Part shown: positions 1 through 9,065 of the stretch, piece by piece
How the letters are laid out: every line of letters starts with the position of its first letter
Position numbering within the stretch: the first letter of the stretch is position 1
Assembly: GCA_905397405.1 (NCBI GenBank)
Contig: CAJPVJ010000179.1
Coordinates: 4,319 to 33,946 of the forward strand
Reading direction: 5' to 3'
Origin: Oppiella nova
Lineage: Eukaryota > Arthropoda > Arachnida > Sarcoptiformes > Oppiidae
Length of the DNA: 29,628 nucleotides
Position numbers and translations under genes: made by a program
Notes under the pieces: model-generated
Told to the model about the DNA's origin: nothing
The model's input: only the letters and a program-made list of their open reading frames with translations
Databases searched by the model: none

Positions 1-22
1 AGGAACTGAAACCAAATCTCTT

Positions 23-27
<5 letters not shown>

Positions 28-54
<27 letters not shown>
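28..54. repeat. (CT)n microsatellite
   Basis: Uninterrupted CT dinucleotide run of about 13 units. It is the first of five GA/CT tracts in the first 5 kb (others at 805-832, 3469-3504, 4447-4470 and 4790-4816). I saw no such tracts in the remaining 24 kb. Confidence 0.97.
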
Positions 55-56
<2 letters not shown>

Positions 57-800
57 AATGACATCTATTTTGAGGCAAAAGACAAAACATCACCAAAAAG
101 TCTAAAGCAAATAATGAAAGTCTTTATGCCATTCAATACACGAGTAAATGGAGTAAAGGATGTGAGAAAGCGATCCTATCGTACAAAACACTGCAAACGG
201 ATAACATGTTTATCAAAAATACTCTCGACTATAGTACGAGAGAAAAACACACTTTATATTCAATGAATGATCGCTAATATTATAGACACGACATTGTAAT
301 GGGAACTCCTAAATGAAAAAGTACATAGCGTATACATGCACACAAAATTATAAATTATAATACAAATGAAAAAACATATACTTTTCCCATTACAGTCACC
401 ACTCAAACATAATAAAATTACTGGTAACCAGAATATTCTGGTGTTATTTTACAAATTCCTAGTCATATTGTGTATTTTTAAAAAATGTATCATAATTATG
501 GACTTAATACAGAATATTTTGTGTAATATTCAACTTAAAAAGTGGGAGCATTGGTGCTTTTACTATAATAAAAAAGCACAGACATTGAATGCAAATTATG
601 CTTTTAAAACGAGAATATTTTGTATAAATATATGTAGATTAGAGTTGAAAAGTCATAGAAATGTGCATTTTTAAGAGTAGAAATATTTTTGATATTTATT
701 CCGTTAGTTATGATTATATTATGATTTGCTCGTTAAGGCCATGCATTTAAATGTACAATGTACAATATATTTTACCATATTAAGTCTAATGTACATTTTT

Positions 801-804
<4 letters not shown>
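55..804. other. AT-rich spacer without recognisable gene
   Basis: The only sizeable open frame (366-674, plus) is low-complexity, Lys/Ile/Asn-rich and matches nothing I recognise. One perfect AGAATATTCT palindrome lies at 430-439, with near-copies around 511 and 613. Confidence 0.6.

Positions 805-832
<28 letters not shown>
805..832. repeat. (CT)n microsatellite
   Basis: Uninterrupted TC/CT dinucleotide run of about 14 units. Confidence 0.97.
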
Positions 833-835
<3 letters not shown>

Positions 836-2004
836 ATAAAAATGTATTTCTCATTGCCTAACAATATAGCCATTCATTTGCTATTATACGGGAATATGGC
901 TTATCGTTCATTAACTTAGATTATACACTAAATAATCATATTTATGTGAGCCTACTTATTAGATTATACAGTATCATTTTAAAAATTATATTTGATAAAT
1001 TTTTAGGCTTTCCATTTGCAAATGGTTGAAATATTTTGCGATATATTAAAAGTATTTTTATTTATTTAGTTTAATATATGCATATAATTAATCAAATTGT
1101 GTTATGAATAGGTGTCTAAAACATAATATATATTAAATACATGCATTAAAAGTTAATTCAACAGTGTTATATTAAAATAGATAGTATGGTGGGTGAAATG
1201 ATATATTGTTTTAATTGTGTTTACTCATAAATATAATACAAATTATAAACAATTAATTGTCTGTTAAACAAAACTAAATAAATCAAACAAATTTAATCAA
1301 GAATCGCAATAAAATATAATATATTACGAAAAATATATTAGACATCACCATGATAATCAATAACATACTTTTTAATAATGTTATAAATCACACAAATTTA
1401 TCATGATATTTGTATAAAATGTCATAAAAATAGTAAAATAAAAAACAATATAAAAATTTCTCCCATTTTATATCCCCTAAAAAATTATGATATAAACTAC
1501 AGATAAGTCTCGAAATAACTTTTAAAAATAATTACACAAAAAATATAAGACATGTAAAATAGTTTTGCATAAATAATGGGGAAAGACGTGTTGGAAAAGT
1601 CCCGACAGGGAGTGGGAAATGGAGTTTACGAGCCGTGAATATCTATTTTATGCAGATTTCTACAATAATAACAAATACTATAGTCGTGTAGACAAAGAGA
1701 AATACAAAATAAAAAATTTTTCTAGTGTTGAATAAAATGTATTATTTTCTATACATTTGTTGTGAATATTTAATGTAATCTTAAGAGAGAAAAAAAATGC
1801 GAAAATAAAATATTGCCGGCAATCATGTTATAGTCATTATATAGTATATAGAGCTCTCAATACAAGAATATTCTGTTTGTGTATATATTCTGTGAATGTC
1901 TTATCATTGATAATAAAAATAAGTCTTTTTATTATGTGTTTTGAATGCGATTTGTGTCGATACACACACAACAAACACATCTGGATTTTAGACTAATATA
2001 CTCA

Positions 2005-2028
2005 AGAATATTCTGTACAGAATATTCT
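2005..2028. repeat. Perfect 24-bp palindrome of two AGAATATTCT units
   Basis: Two AGAATATTCT palindromes joined by GTAC, so the whole 24 bp equals its own reverse complement. GAAnnTTC is the head-to-head form of a heat-shock element. Whether this is regulatory or part of a repeat family cannot be decided from sequence. Confidence 0.85.
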
Positions 2029-2452
2029 CGCATTGAATACACAATTTATATTAAGAATCGCCTGTTTTCTTAGCGCTTATTATACAAAATTGATTTCGTA
2101 GTCAATACACTGATTACCTAACAATTTGTCGCAAAAAGGTTTGTATAAGAAATCGTTTAATCAAATAAGGCTCAAAAAACTCGCGAATATAATAATACTG
2201 TCAATAAATATCGGGAAAAATAAACTTTGTATTCAAATCTCTACCTAATATTATGGGTGTCTATAAGATGCACACAATAAACACAAACTAATGGAAAAAT
2301 TGAGTTATATTTTGCAATACGATTAGTAGTGATAAAGAGAAACGTAAACTCAAAAGGGATATGGAGTTTGCGACTAATGGTTGGGCACCAGTAGTCTCTG
2401 GAAAAGCTCGTAAATTGCATAATAGATCCGAAAGGCTCTTAAAAGTCAAATA

Positions 2453-2487
2453 CCAGTCGTTTTTGTCATATGAGAGAAAACGACTGG
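2453..2487. repeat. 11-bp perfect stem hairpin
   Basis: CCAGTCGTTTT at 2453-2463 pairs perfectly with AAAACGACTGG at 2477-2487 across a 13-base loop. Much of the left half, AGTCGTTTTTGTCA, recurs with one change in the inverted-repeat spacer at 4653-4666. This hints at a shared small repeat, perhaps a foldback element. Confidence 0.7.
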
Positions 2488-2710
2488 ACATATGACGGCT
2501 CCTACAGCTTTGCCCACTGAATAATAGGCCGTATATCTGATGGACAGGCGTTTACTTATGTCATGAAACGGGCGGTTATGTCGAGTAATGATCGCTTGAT
2601 TCCTACTCTAAACTGATGGCCAAAATGATGGCTAATGTTATCGTTTAGAGCCCTAAAGAATAGCACAGAAAAAGAAGTTATAATTCTTTAGACAAATATA
2701 TTTTACTTCA

Positions 2711-2735
2711 AGAATATTCTCTATAAGAATATTCT
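2711..2735. repeat. Tandem pair of AGAATATTCT palindromes
   Basis: Perfect copies at 2711-2720 and 2726-2735, separated by five bases. Confidence 0.85.
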
Positions 2736-3464
2736 TTACTATCAGAGATATATTGACAATATTTTTATTGTGAATATATATCAGGATTTATGGCAAAACT
2801 GATTGATGTGTCTAATAATGATCTATAAATACCCCAAAAAACTATCAAACTTAGGGACTGATAGGGAACGGGAGATATCGGGGTCAGGGGTATACGAAAA
2901 AGTAATAAAAGGGAAACACAATAATACTTAAAACTATTGAAATAATGGTATAATAGTCGCAAAAACTTGGAGACATTGTGTGTATTGAAAAAAGTTTTGC
3001 CCATAAATTAAATGTGTTTTTGATTTGTGGGCCGTTACTCGACCAGAATGGACACCCATTTCTCACTGGGCACTGGCGATTAGGTTTAGGCGTTCCCCTG
3101 CCATAAGTCTCATAAACTTGTACACAAAACCACTGATACATCACATGAAAGTCTTACAGAAATTCAAGACTAATATAATATATATTTTTTGTGAGATATA
3201 TATCTCAAAAGAATTGACACAAAAATATGAGTCAAATACTAGACTTTTCTTTTAATATGAAATATAATATATTTGTAGCAAAAAAAATTAATATAAGTTT
3301 TTTTGTGTGAGTATAATATCATTCAATTGATATGTCATTCAATTAGGGAATCGTTTCGTTTTATATATGTTTTATTAAAATACAAACCGTTTTCGAGGTT
3401 TTTGTTCATCGATTCTGTAAAGAATATTATTGAATGAGAAATAATTGTATAATTGGGTCACAAG

Positions 3465-3468
<4 letters not shown>

Positions 3469-3504
<36 letters not shown>
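3469..3504. repeat. (GA)n microsatellite
   Basis: About 18 GA units, ending 18 bp outside the outer edge of the left inverted-repeat arm (3523). Confidence 0.97.
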
Positions 3505-3508
<4 letters not shown>

Positions 3509-3894
3509 GTATTTATCAATACTATGTAGACATGATTTTGGGGCGACTATTGATAGTAACTTTTTGTCATTAAATTAAATTATTAGGCAACTTTAACTCG
3601 TTGCATTAATTTGATTAAATGCATTGATATAATTAATTGCATAAAACATAGTACTGTAGAAATGTCTATGTATTTGTAACATTAATTTTATGCTAACTGA
3701 TCGTGTATAATTAAACTCTCAATAAATAAATTGAATTTGCACTTGTATATAAAAAAAATTATAAAACTTTATATTTATACAGAATATTCTAGAAAATTAT
3801 TGAATAAATCCCAGAATATTCTACATTAATGAATATATTATACAATATTAACTCAATTAATGCTATTTTATCTCTGATTTATGGGGGCGTATAG

Positions 3895-4146
3895 CCTGTC
3901 ACCAAGTGGGCGGCGGTGTGAACGCCATATTCGGACCTCAGGACCCCCTACTGGGCAGTCATATCCAGAGCCTGTGCGACGCGTTAGACATCCCGCACAT
4001 TGAGGCCCGCATTGACTTGGAGTCCGAGATCAAGGAGTTCTCCATCAACTTATACCCGAGTCCTACCATTATAGGCGACGCGCTCAGGGATCTCATCACG
4101 TATTTGAATTGGACGAGAATCGCGGTCATCTACGAGGAGGACTTAT
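3895..4146 (+). CDS. Ionotropic glutamate receptor ATD exon (left copy)
   Basis: This is an internal exon of an ionotropic glutamate receptor, most like the kainate class, from the extracellular amino-terminal (ANF-receptor/LIVBP-like) domain. The frame reads ACHQVGGGVNAIFGPQDP, then SLCDALDIPHIEA, FSINLYPSPTI and YLNWTRIAVIYEEDL, the characteristic series of this lobe. The acceptor is TATAG|CC at 3893-3894 and the donor is T|GTGAGTG at 4147. The exon is 252 bp, phase 1 at both ends, and much more GC-rich than its flanks. No neighbouring receptor exons are visible, so it is an orphan: part of a gene with very large introns, a duplicated exon, or a pseudo-exon. A near-identical copy lies on minus at 5116-5367. 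Exon identity is confident; membership of a working gene is not. Confidence 0.85.
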
Positions 4147-4446
4147 GTGAGTGCTTTTTTGCATACCTTTCCCCCGTAGATAGACATTTTCCATACGTTT
4201 ACACACATAGCTAGCTCAGAATTAATATGGAGTTTTGTAGTGTAGTAATTTATAGTGATTTTATAACTAGTTTTTAGCTAGGTTTTTTTTATTAATTTTT
4301 ATAATCTGTAATAATATTAATATATTAGCATGGTAAAATATTACTTATAGATATAATGATTGCAAAATCAATTAAAATATGTTTTAAAAAGTATTTTATT
4401 TTAATATTATTAAGTTAATAATAATGAGTGAGTGAATGAGTGATTG

Positions 4447-4470
4447 AGTGAGAGAGAGAGAGAGAGAGAG
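4447..4470. repeat. (GA)n tract at inner end of left arm
   Basis: GA run directly following a degenerate GAGTGAGTGAATGAGTGA stretch. It mirrors the CT tract at 4790-4816 in the right arm. Confidence 0.9.
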
Positions 4471-4789
4471 ATTACATCTGAGGTTATAATATACAAGAAT
4501 ATTCTGTAAGCCCTGACATGTATTTTATGAGGAAATTCATTCACAACTAATCGAAACTTATAAGTGAAATGTATTTTTGTGATCAAAAAAATAATAGTAT
4601 CGTTGAGTGCGTGCACTAAATATCCTGTCATATAATGTGGACATTATTTTGTAGTCGTTTTTCTCACTACAGACTTAACCTATTCTTGCGATCCTTTGAA
4701 GTGAACGAAAAATTTATTTTTCACACCTTTTTGATGCTTAAAGAATAGGCACTTATCTTACGACACAAGAATATAAACGACTTTTACTG
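4471..4789. repeat. Spacer of the inverted repeat, with nested foldback
   Basis: About 320 bp of unique sequence between the arms. It contains nested complementary pieces: AGTCGTTT at 4653-4660 with AAACGACT at 4775-4782, and inside these CCTATTCTT at 4679-4687 with AAGAATAGG at 4741-4749. This could be a small foldback element. One AGAATATTCT lies at 4496-4505. No coding potential is seen. Confidence 0.55.

Positions 4790-4816
<27 letters not shown>
4790..4816. repeat. (CT)n tract at inner end of right arm
   Basis: CT run followed by CA-rich repeats, the mirror of the GA tract at 4447-4470. Confidence 0.95.
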
Positions 4817-4826
<10 letters not shown>

Positions 4827-5743
4827 TCACACACTCACTCATTATTATTAACTTAATAATATTAAAATGAAATACTTTTTAAAACATGTTTTAATTGATT
4901 TTACAATCACTATATCTATAAGTAATATTTTACCATGCTAATATATTAATATTATTACAGATTATAAAAATTAATAAAAAAAAACCTAGCTGAAAACTAG
5001 TTAAAATCACTATAAATCACTACACTACAAAACTCCATATTAATTCTGAGCTAGCTATGTGTGTAACGGGGAAAATGTCAATTTACTGGGGGAAAGGTAT
5101 GCAATAAACACTCACATAAGTCCTCCTCGTAGATGACCGCGATTCTCGTCCAATTTAAATACGTGATGAGATCCCTGAGCGCGTCACCTATAATGGTAGG
5201 ACTCGGGTATAAGTTGATGGAGAACTCCTTGATCTCGGACTCCAAGTCAATGCGGGCCTCAATGTGCGGGATGTCTAACGCGTCGCACAGGCTCTGGATA
5301 TGACTGCCCAGTAGGGGGTCCTGGGGTCCAAATATGGCGTTCACGCCACCGCCCACTTGGTGACAGGCTATACGCCCCCATAAATCAGAGATAAAATAGC
5401 GTTAATTGAGTTAATATTATGTAATATATTCATTAATGTAGAATATTCTTGGATTTATCAATAATTTTCCAGAATATTCTGACTATATATATATAAAGTT
5501 TTGTACAGTTTTTTATATACAAGTACAAATTCAATTTATTTATTGAGAGTTTAATTATACATGATCAGTTAGCATAAAATTAATGTTACAAATACATAGC
5601 CATTTCTACAGTACAATGTTTTATGCAATTAATTATATCAATGCATTTAATCAAATTAATGCAACGAGTTAAAGTTGCCTAATAATTTAATTTAATGACA
5701 AAAAGTTACTATCAATAGTCGCCCCAAAATCATGTCTACATAA
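4791..5743 (-). repeat. Right arm of long inverted repeat
   Basis: Reverse complement of 3523-4470. It ends at 5743, about 14 bases before recognisable DEG/ENaC coding sequence begins, so the duplication breakpoint coincides with truncation of that gene. Confidence 0.93.
5116..5367 (-). CDS. Ionotropic glutamate receptor ATD exon (right copy)
   Basis: This is the minus-strand duplicate of the exon at 3895-4146 and has the same 252-bp length. It keeps the TATAG acceptor (complement of 5368-5369) and the GTGAG donor (complement of 5111-5115). I count six nucleotide differences from the left copy, all at third positions and all synonymous, so the encoded 83 complete residues are the same. The two copies converge: each would splice toward the 320-bp spacer, which holds no further exon, so at most one is likely to belong to a normal receptor gene. 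The pattern could instead reflect two haplotypes placed head to head in the assembly. Confidence 0.83.
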
Positions 5744-6344
5744 GAAAACTAGTCACAAAAAATGTTTTACTAATCAAACGAAAGACCAATGTATCTATGA
5801 GTGTAAGAATAGAGAATATTCTAATATACTGCCAAATGTCACCAGGCTACATTTATACTATCTAAATAACGAGAATGTTAATCTAAATAATACATATTCT
5901 GTATATATTAAGGTATTTATAGAAACACGTGTTCAGAATCTATGCGAACGTGAGTGCAGTGCTAGAGTGGAATGCATTCAATATTACTATACATCGAGTT
6001 ACATAAGTGGTGTGTCTAAAAAACTTAATGGATCTACCGGTAGGCCTATATATCCCATAGTGATTGAGACCCCATACCAATCCGAGACAGTTTACGAGAT
6101 ATCCGTCAAAATGACTTTCGAGGAGTACGTGTGCCTATTGGCCAGTATATGCGGCCTATGGTTTGGATTCTCGTTGCTATTGTTTACGAGATTTATATGC
6201 GATTTGTTTGATAAGCTTATTGTCGTTAAGTGTTTCCAAAAGATTAAAAATAATGTTCATTTAAATGACAATAATTTGAATGTGACACAAAATAATGTAT
6301 TTTTTACACCAATACATCAAATACGTATGAGTATTAAGAAATAA
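5744..6344 (+). pseudogene. DEG/ENaC channel gene, 5'-truncated
   Basis: C-terminal half of a DEG/ENaC family channel. The frame is open from 5754 to the TAA at 6342-6344 (an in-frame TAG lies at 5751-5753). It reads KCFTNQTKDQCIYECK, then NLCERECSARVECIQYYY, the conserved cysteine-rich end of the ectodomain. TM2 follows with GLWFGFS; the Gly-Phe-Ser selectivity filter is kept. TM1 and the first half of the ectodomain are missing, and the break falls at the edge of the long inverted repeat. The intact paralogs in this window are single-exon, so a missing upstream exon is unlikely, though the TAG could in principle serve as a splice acceptor. Absence of stops across nearly 200 codons implies recent truncation. 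Confidence 0.85.
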
Positions 6345-6423
6345 ACGTTCAAGTTGTAACCAAAATATGTTTCGTAATATTTATTAATTTTATTTAAAAT
6401 TATATACAAGTTATTAATATATT

Positions 6424-6615
6424 TTATGATAATTTCATTAATTTGCGTTTGATGAATTTGTGATACACAATATTTGACAAATTATAGGTCCCCAAAAATT
6501 TGTCCCTGATATCACGTTTTATGAACGAATACTTTGGGACACAGATTGTCAAATTTATTAAACATTTTAACACAGTTATATTAAACATTTTATTTAAATA
6601 TAATTTGACTGTCAA
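6424..6615 (-). pseudogene. DEG/ENaC N-terminal remnant
   Basis: The minus-strand frame reads NLTICVPKYSFIKRDIRDKF followed by a diverged stretch ending in a stop. This resembles the post-TM1 segment of the intact gene at 7845-9065 (LTICVPKEAYVKSDIKHKY). TM1 is not recognisable upstream and the ectodomain is absent. It is a relic facing the opposite way from the fragment at 5744-6344. The call rests on about 25 residues. Confidence 0.6.
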
Positions 6616-6905
6616 ATTGAAGTAAGAAATTTAAATTTACATAATAAAATAACATAATTAATATTAATTTATACATAAATGAGTTTCTTATAAATACAAG
6701 TATATTCGTTATATTAATATAATGAACTGGAAATTAAAATTTGTACATAACTTAAATTTACATAACAATTATTAAACATTGGAATCAATGTAAAGAAAAT
6801 ATTAATGAATTCTATTAATTATCTTATATTTGTGTAGTTCATTATAAATATTAGCGAAAACTTTTACTACATTTATTTTGTTAATATACAGCATGGAGAA
6901 TTAAG

Positions 6906-7359
6906 AGGCTCTTAACTAGTGTGACCAGATGTCCAGCTTTGGGCTGGATTGTCCAGTTTTTGCACATTGTGTCCAGTTTTGTAATTGATCTATTACAATG
7001 TAATGGATAGTATTGTCCAGTTTTAAAACTTGGATTAATTCTAATATTGTCTCATTTCATCCAATTGTCCAGTTTTAAACAAAATATTGAAAAAATATCT
7101 GGTCACCCTACTCTTAACACTGCATGAAAGTGCATCATTCACAAATCTTTGGTGGGGTGGGGGTTGAGTTTGAATCTTTCTTTCAGTGATAGAAAAAACA
7201 ATAGTTTTGATACAAATCATTGTCGCCACCACCACTGCAGGTGACCTCCCAGTGCTTACAAATTGGCACAATTTGCTCAGACATGAATTGGTCATCAGAC
7301 TCTGCCCCCACCCACAATAGATTTGTGAATGATGCACTTTCATGCAGTGTTAAGAGCCT
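6906..7359. mobile_element. MITE-like element with 40-bp perfect terminal inverted repeats, interrupted
   Basis: The right end 7320-7359 is a perfect 40-bp inverted match to a left end formed by 6906-6916 plus 7119-7147. The left end begins AGGCTCTTAAC and is split by the hAT-type insertion at 6917-7110. Without the insertion and its duplicated 8 bp the element would be about 252 bp, with a non-coding core at 7148-7319. No clear target-site duplication is visible outside the ends, so the superfamily is undetermined. No transposase is encoded. Confidence 0.8.
6917..7110. mobile_element. hAT-type MITE (194 bp)
   Basis: Terminal inverted repeats TAGTGTGACCAGAT and TAGGGTGACCAGAT (reverse complement of the right end) differ at one base. 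They are flanked by a perfect 8-bp target-site duplication CTCTTAAC at 6909-6916 and 7111-7118, as expected for hAT elements. Inside are five same-orientation copies of GTCCAGYTTT (6931, 6951, 6971, 7015, 7067), like the subterminal motifs bound by hAT transposases. It is non-autonomous and sits inside the left terminal repeat of an older element. Confidence 0.9.
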
Positions 7360-7844
7360 GTTAGATCTGTATGATATACAGTAATAGTATGACATGAAAA
7401 TTAATATCAAAAATTTTTAATTAAATACCACATTTGCATTTTTATATTAAATTCAAGTTTAACGTTTTTATGCATCACATCAGTGTTAACATTCAAACTG
7501 TTAATTTCATAATAATTTTCATACTTTTCTCATTTCATTTTTATGAAACTTTTGTATTAATTATAAATGTTTTTTAAATAAAGTAAATTATTAATTATAC
7601 AAAATAACCTACGTCTCAATAGTTTATGATGTATAAATATGTGAAACAGATTATTATTCTAATTAACTAGTAAGAGTATTTTAATTAAAATATTTTTTAA
7701 TCACATTACAATTTTTGAATAAATTTTCACAGAATCTTTTAACAATGATTTCTGAAATATACATTTGCAAGTATAATACCAAATCAATTATAATAAAATG
7801 CAATAAGAATTAATAAAATGAAAAGTAACTATTTATATATTTAA
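7360..7844. other. AT-rich spacer
   Basis: This spacer lies 3' of the minus-strand channel gene at 7845. I see no gene, RNA or further transposon end in it. Confidence 0.6.
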
Positions 7845-9065
7845 TTAATGTTTGCGAATATAAATTGGTTTATGATGCACTGGTATATTAAATGTATTTG
7901 TGACAATTATATTATTGTTGGTGTTATGATTAAAATTATTAAATATATTTAACTTTTTAAACATACTTTCGCAGAATCTCATTAACAATATAATTGAAAA
8001 CCCAAACCATAAACTGAGTAAACTACCAATAAGTACTAGGTATTCAATAAGTGGCATTTGAATGGTTATCTCATAAATGGTAGTGGGCTCAGGTGGGTAC
8101 TCTATAATGAGTTCATACAAATCATTATTATGAAAATTACTAAACTTCTCCTTATCATAATCTAGTGAATAAAAGTATTGAATACACTCTACTCTATCAC
8201 TACATTCCCGATCGCAAAATGTATCAATTATTTCATAATCTGTTGAATTTATATACCCTGTAAAATATGTATTGTAATTGTTGTAGTCATATGTCAAGTA
8301 ATAATTAGGTATTCCCTTAAACTTACTGATAGTTTGCTTTATTTTACATTTTTGTATGCATTCATACTTAGTCTGAGATACAAAACATTTATCCCGATTA
8401 ATTGTGTTATATTTTACTATAGTCGTACGATACCTAATAATAATTACATCGCTATTATTTGTTAAGACTAATATGAATCCTTTTTGATAATGGTCATATA
8501 TTTGTTCATGTGGTGAGTGGACGTGTACTATAAATCGATTTCCTGTAAATAATGATACATTCTTCATTTGTACCTGGGCCATTACAATATCTTTTCCCAT
8601 AGTAATCGTATATTTATCAGCCGATTCATTAGCCGATTGTGAAAATAAAGTAACACAATAATTTGTATAATCTAACGAATACTTATATTTGGATATCCAC
8701 GGGCAAATATCTGTATAGTTTATGGTATGCCAATTGTCAATTGACGCAATACATAACATGAATTCATCAAATGTGTCCAGTGAATTAAATTGTTGCCCAA
8801 TCGATAGTTTATTAAACGATGTATAATTAAAATCCGTATTGTCGACATATTTATGCTTGATATCAGATTTAACGTACGCCTCCTTGGGTACACAGATTGT
8901 GAGCGCCGGCAGTTTAAATTGAGTTTGCGATATGTATTTAACGTTAGTTATGGTGGCGTACGTGAAGTATATTAAACTGATTCTATAGGATTGATATAGA
9001 AATCCACACAAACATAACAAACGGACAATGAGTTTAGAAATTTTGTCTACTTGTATTTTATTCAT
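7845..9065 (-). CDS. DEG/ENaC-family channel, intronless, 406 aa
   Basis: Predicted trimeric cation channel subunit of the DEG/ENaC (amiloride-sensitive channel) family in the plasma membrane. A short cytosolic N-terminus leads to TM1 at about residues 12-34. The post-TM1 motif LPALTICV is at 52-59, the family's FPAVTIC-type signature. An ectodomain of about 280 residues follows with several N-glycosylation sequons. Its conserved cysteine blocks are KCFVSQTKYECIQKCK and CDRECSDRVECIQYFYS. TM2 at about 341-362 contains SLWFGFS, with the Gly-x-Ser selectivity filter at 355-357. The protein is shorter than usual family members (about 500-700 aa). The ORF is complete, and the first Met precedes TM1 by about a dozen residues, as in its paralogs. 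It is closest to the minus-strand genes at 16502-21943. Confidence 0.9.
   Translation of the reverse strand: MNKIQVDKISKLIVRLLCLCGFLYQSYRISLIYFTYATITNVKYISQTQFKLPALTICVPKEAYVKSDIKHKYVDNTDFNYTSFNKLSIGQQFNSLDTFDEFMLCIASIDNWHTINYTDICPWISKYKYSLDYTNYCVTLFSQSANESADKYTITMGKDIVMAQVQMKNVSLFTGNRFIVHVHSPHEQIYDHYQKGFILVLTNNSDVIIIRYRTTIVKYNTINRDKCFVSQTKYECIQKCKIKQTISKFKGIPNYYLTYDYNNYNTYFTGYINSTDYEIIDTFCDRECSDRVECIQYFYSLDYDKEKFSNFHNNDLYELIIEYPPEPTTIYEITIQMPLIEYLVLIGSLLSLWFGFSIILLMRFCESMFKKLNIFNNFNHNTNNNIIVTNTFNIPVHHKPIYIRKH

Larger units (their letters stand above)
833..3468. other. Non-coding, repeat-containing spacer
   Basis: About 2.6 kb with no convincing gene. It holds five copies of the palindrome AGAATATTCT (1865, 2005, 2019, 2711, 2726) and a strong hairpin at 2453-2487. 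Patches near 1580-1640, 2340-2640 and 2850-3110 are less AT-rich. The patches at about 1610 and 2355 share a short similar stretch (GGGAAATGGAGTTTACGA against GGGATATGGAGTTTGCGA), which suggests old dispersed-repeat remnants. Open frames here are short, overlap one another in several frames and show no family resemblance. Confidence 0.5.
3523..4470 (+). repeat. Left arm of long inverted repeat
   Basis: This arm of about 948 bp is the reverse complement of 4791-5743, with scattered substitutions and small indels (roughly 95% by eye). The outer boundary is sharp: TATGTAGACATG at 3523 matches CATGTCTACATA ending at 5743. The inner end is a GA tract mirrored by the CT tract at 4790-4816. The arm contains a glutamate-receptor exon and its flanking intron sequence. 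Confidence 0.93.

Noticed and set aside
366-674. 102-codon open frame on plus
   Set aside because: Low-complexity Lys/Ile/Asn-rich translation with no membrane plan, motif or paralog, in AT-rich non-coding DNA.
2288-3255. Several overlapping open frames of 67-86 codons on both strands
   Set aside because: They overlap in conflicting frames, lack family resemblance and lie in repeat-like sequence.
3906-4214. Stand-alone 102-aa protein starting at 3906
   Set aside because: The apparent start is an internal GTG Val codon. The coding part is an internal exon ending at a GTGAGT donor, and the extension past 4146 is intron.
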